From positions 1 through 52,602 of the forward strand of contig NZ_JADILK010000033.1 of NCBI RefSeq assembly GCF_017355165.1: a DNA stretch of 52,602 nt, given 5' to 3'. Below are positions 52,575 through 52,602 of this stretch, in pieces. Position numbers and translations under genes: made by a program. The DNA comes from Bacillus sp. SD075 (lineage in GTDB: Bacteria > Bacillota > Bacilli > Bacillales > DSM-1321). Numbering within the stretch: the stretch's first letter is position 1; every line of letters starts with the position of its first letter. The notes below the pieces were generated by a model that did not search any database, was not told the DNA's origin, and was given only the letters and a program-made list of their open reading frames with translations.

Positions 52575-52602
52575 ATAGAAATGGCTGTCCTGCTGACAGC
52601 TC

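Overview
The window reads as chromosomal DNA of a low-GC, endospore-forming Bacillaceae. The gene set (cse60, ytfP-murJ-rsuA-ytzE order, guaC, ycgRQ, Bce-type modules, Fur/Zur/Pho-type operators) fits Bacillus sensu lato, and I would guess Peribacillus. This assignment comes from recognised families and gene order, not from a search. I recognised no rRNA, tRNA, CRISPR array, prophage or insertion sequence.

Layout. 1-9.3 kb is ordinary core sequence: a tartrate/D-malate dehydrogenase, the sporulation peptide Cse60, an SDR oxidoreductase, a MEDS-domain protein, an alkyltransferase-like repair protein, then ytfP / murJ / rsuA-type pseudouridine synthase / ytzE. 9.4-19.3 kb is a Fur-box-rich siderophore-iron island. 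It holds an AraC regulator fused to a siderophore-binding-like domain, two FecCD permeases, an ABC exporter half-transporter, a FecE ATPase, a binding lipoprotein and a ferredoxin-NADP reductase. The island is decaying: one binding-protein gene is a pseudogene and the FecE gene has an early in-frame stop. A second reductase paralogue with its own Fur box lies at 25.9 kb.

19.4-25.7 kb is a 2-aminoethylphosphonate (2-AEP) operon: a divergent DeoR regulator, ABC importer, PhnW and PhnX. 27.2-31.7 kb is a complete Bce-type peptide-antibiotic sensing and detoxification module (ABC transporter plus two-component system). YjdM and GMP reductase follow. 33.8-45.4 kb is a complete C-P lyase locus: a PHP phosphoesterase, a PhnF-like regulator, phnGHIJKML, and a phnDCEE phosphonate importer. 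There is no phnN or phnP. The PHP enzyme is the best candidate for the missing last steps, because PHP-family PhnPP enzymes turn the cyclic ribose phosphate product directly into ribose 5-phosphate.

Pho-box-like direct repeats with ~11-bp phasing lie in front of the PHP gene, phnG, phnD and the 2-AEP operon. They are clearest before phnD, with five TTnAnn units. The two phosphonate routes (hydrolytic PhnWX and radical C-P lyase) therefore look like parts of one phosphate-starvation regulon.

45.5-52.6 kb holds a DinB-like protein, a region of decayed genes, a ycgR-ycgQ pair behind an almost perfect Zur box, an aldehyde dehydrogenase relic, a ferritin-like protein, an EamA exporter divergent from an Rrf2 regulator with a 23-bp inverted repeat over its promoter, and a FrnE-like DsbA oxidoreductase.
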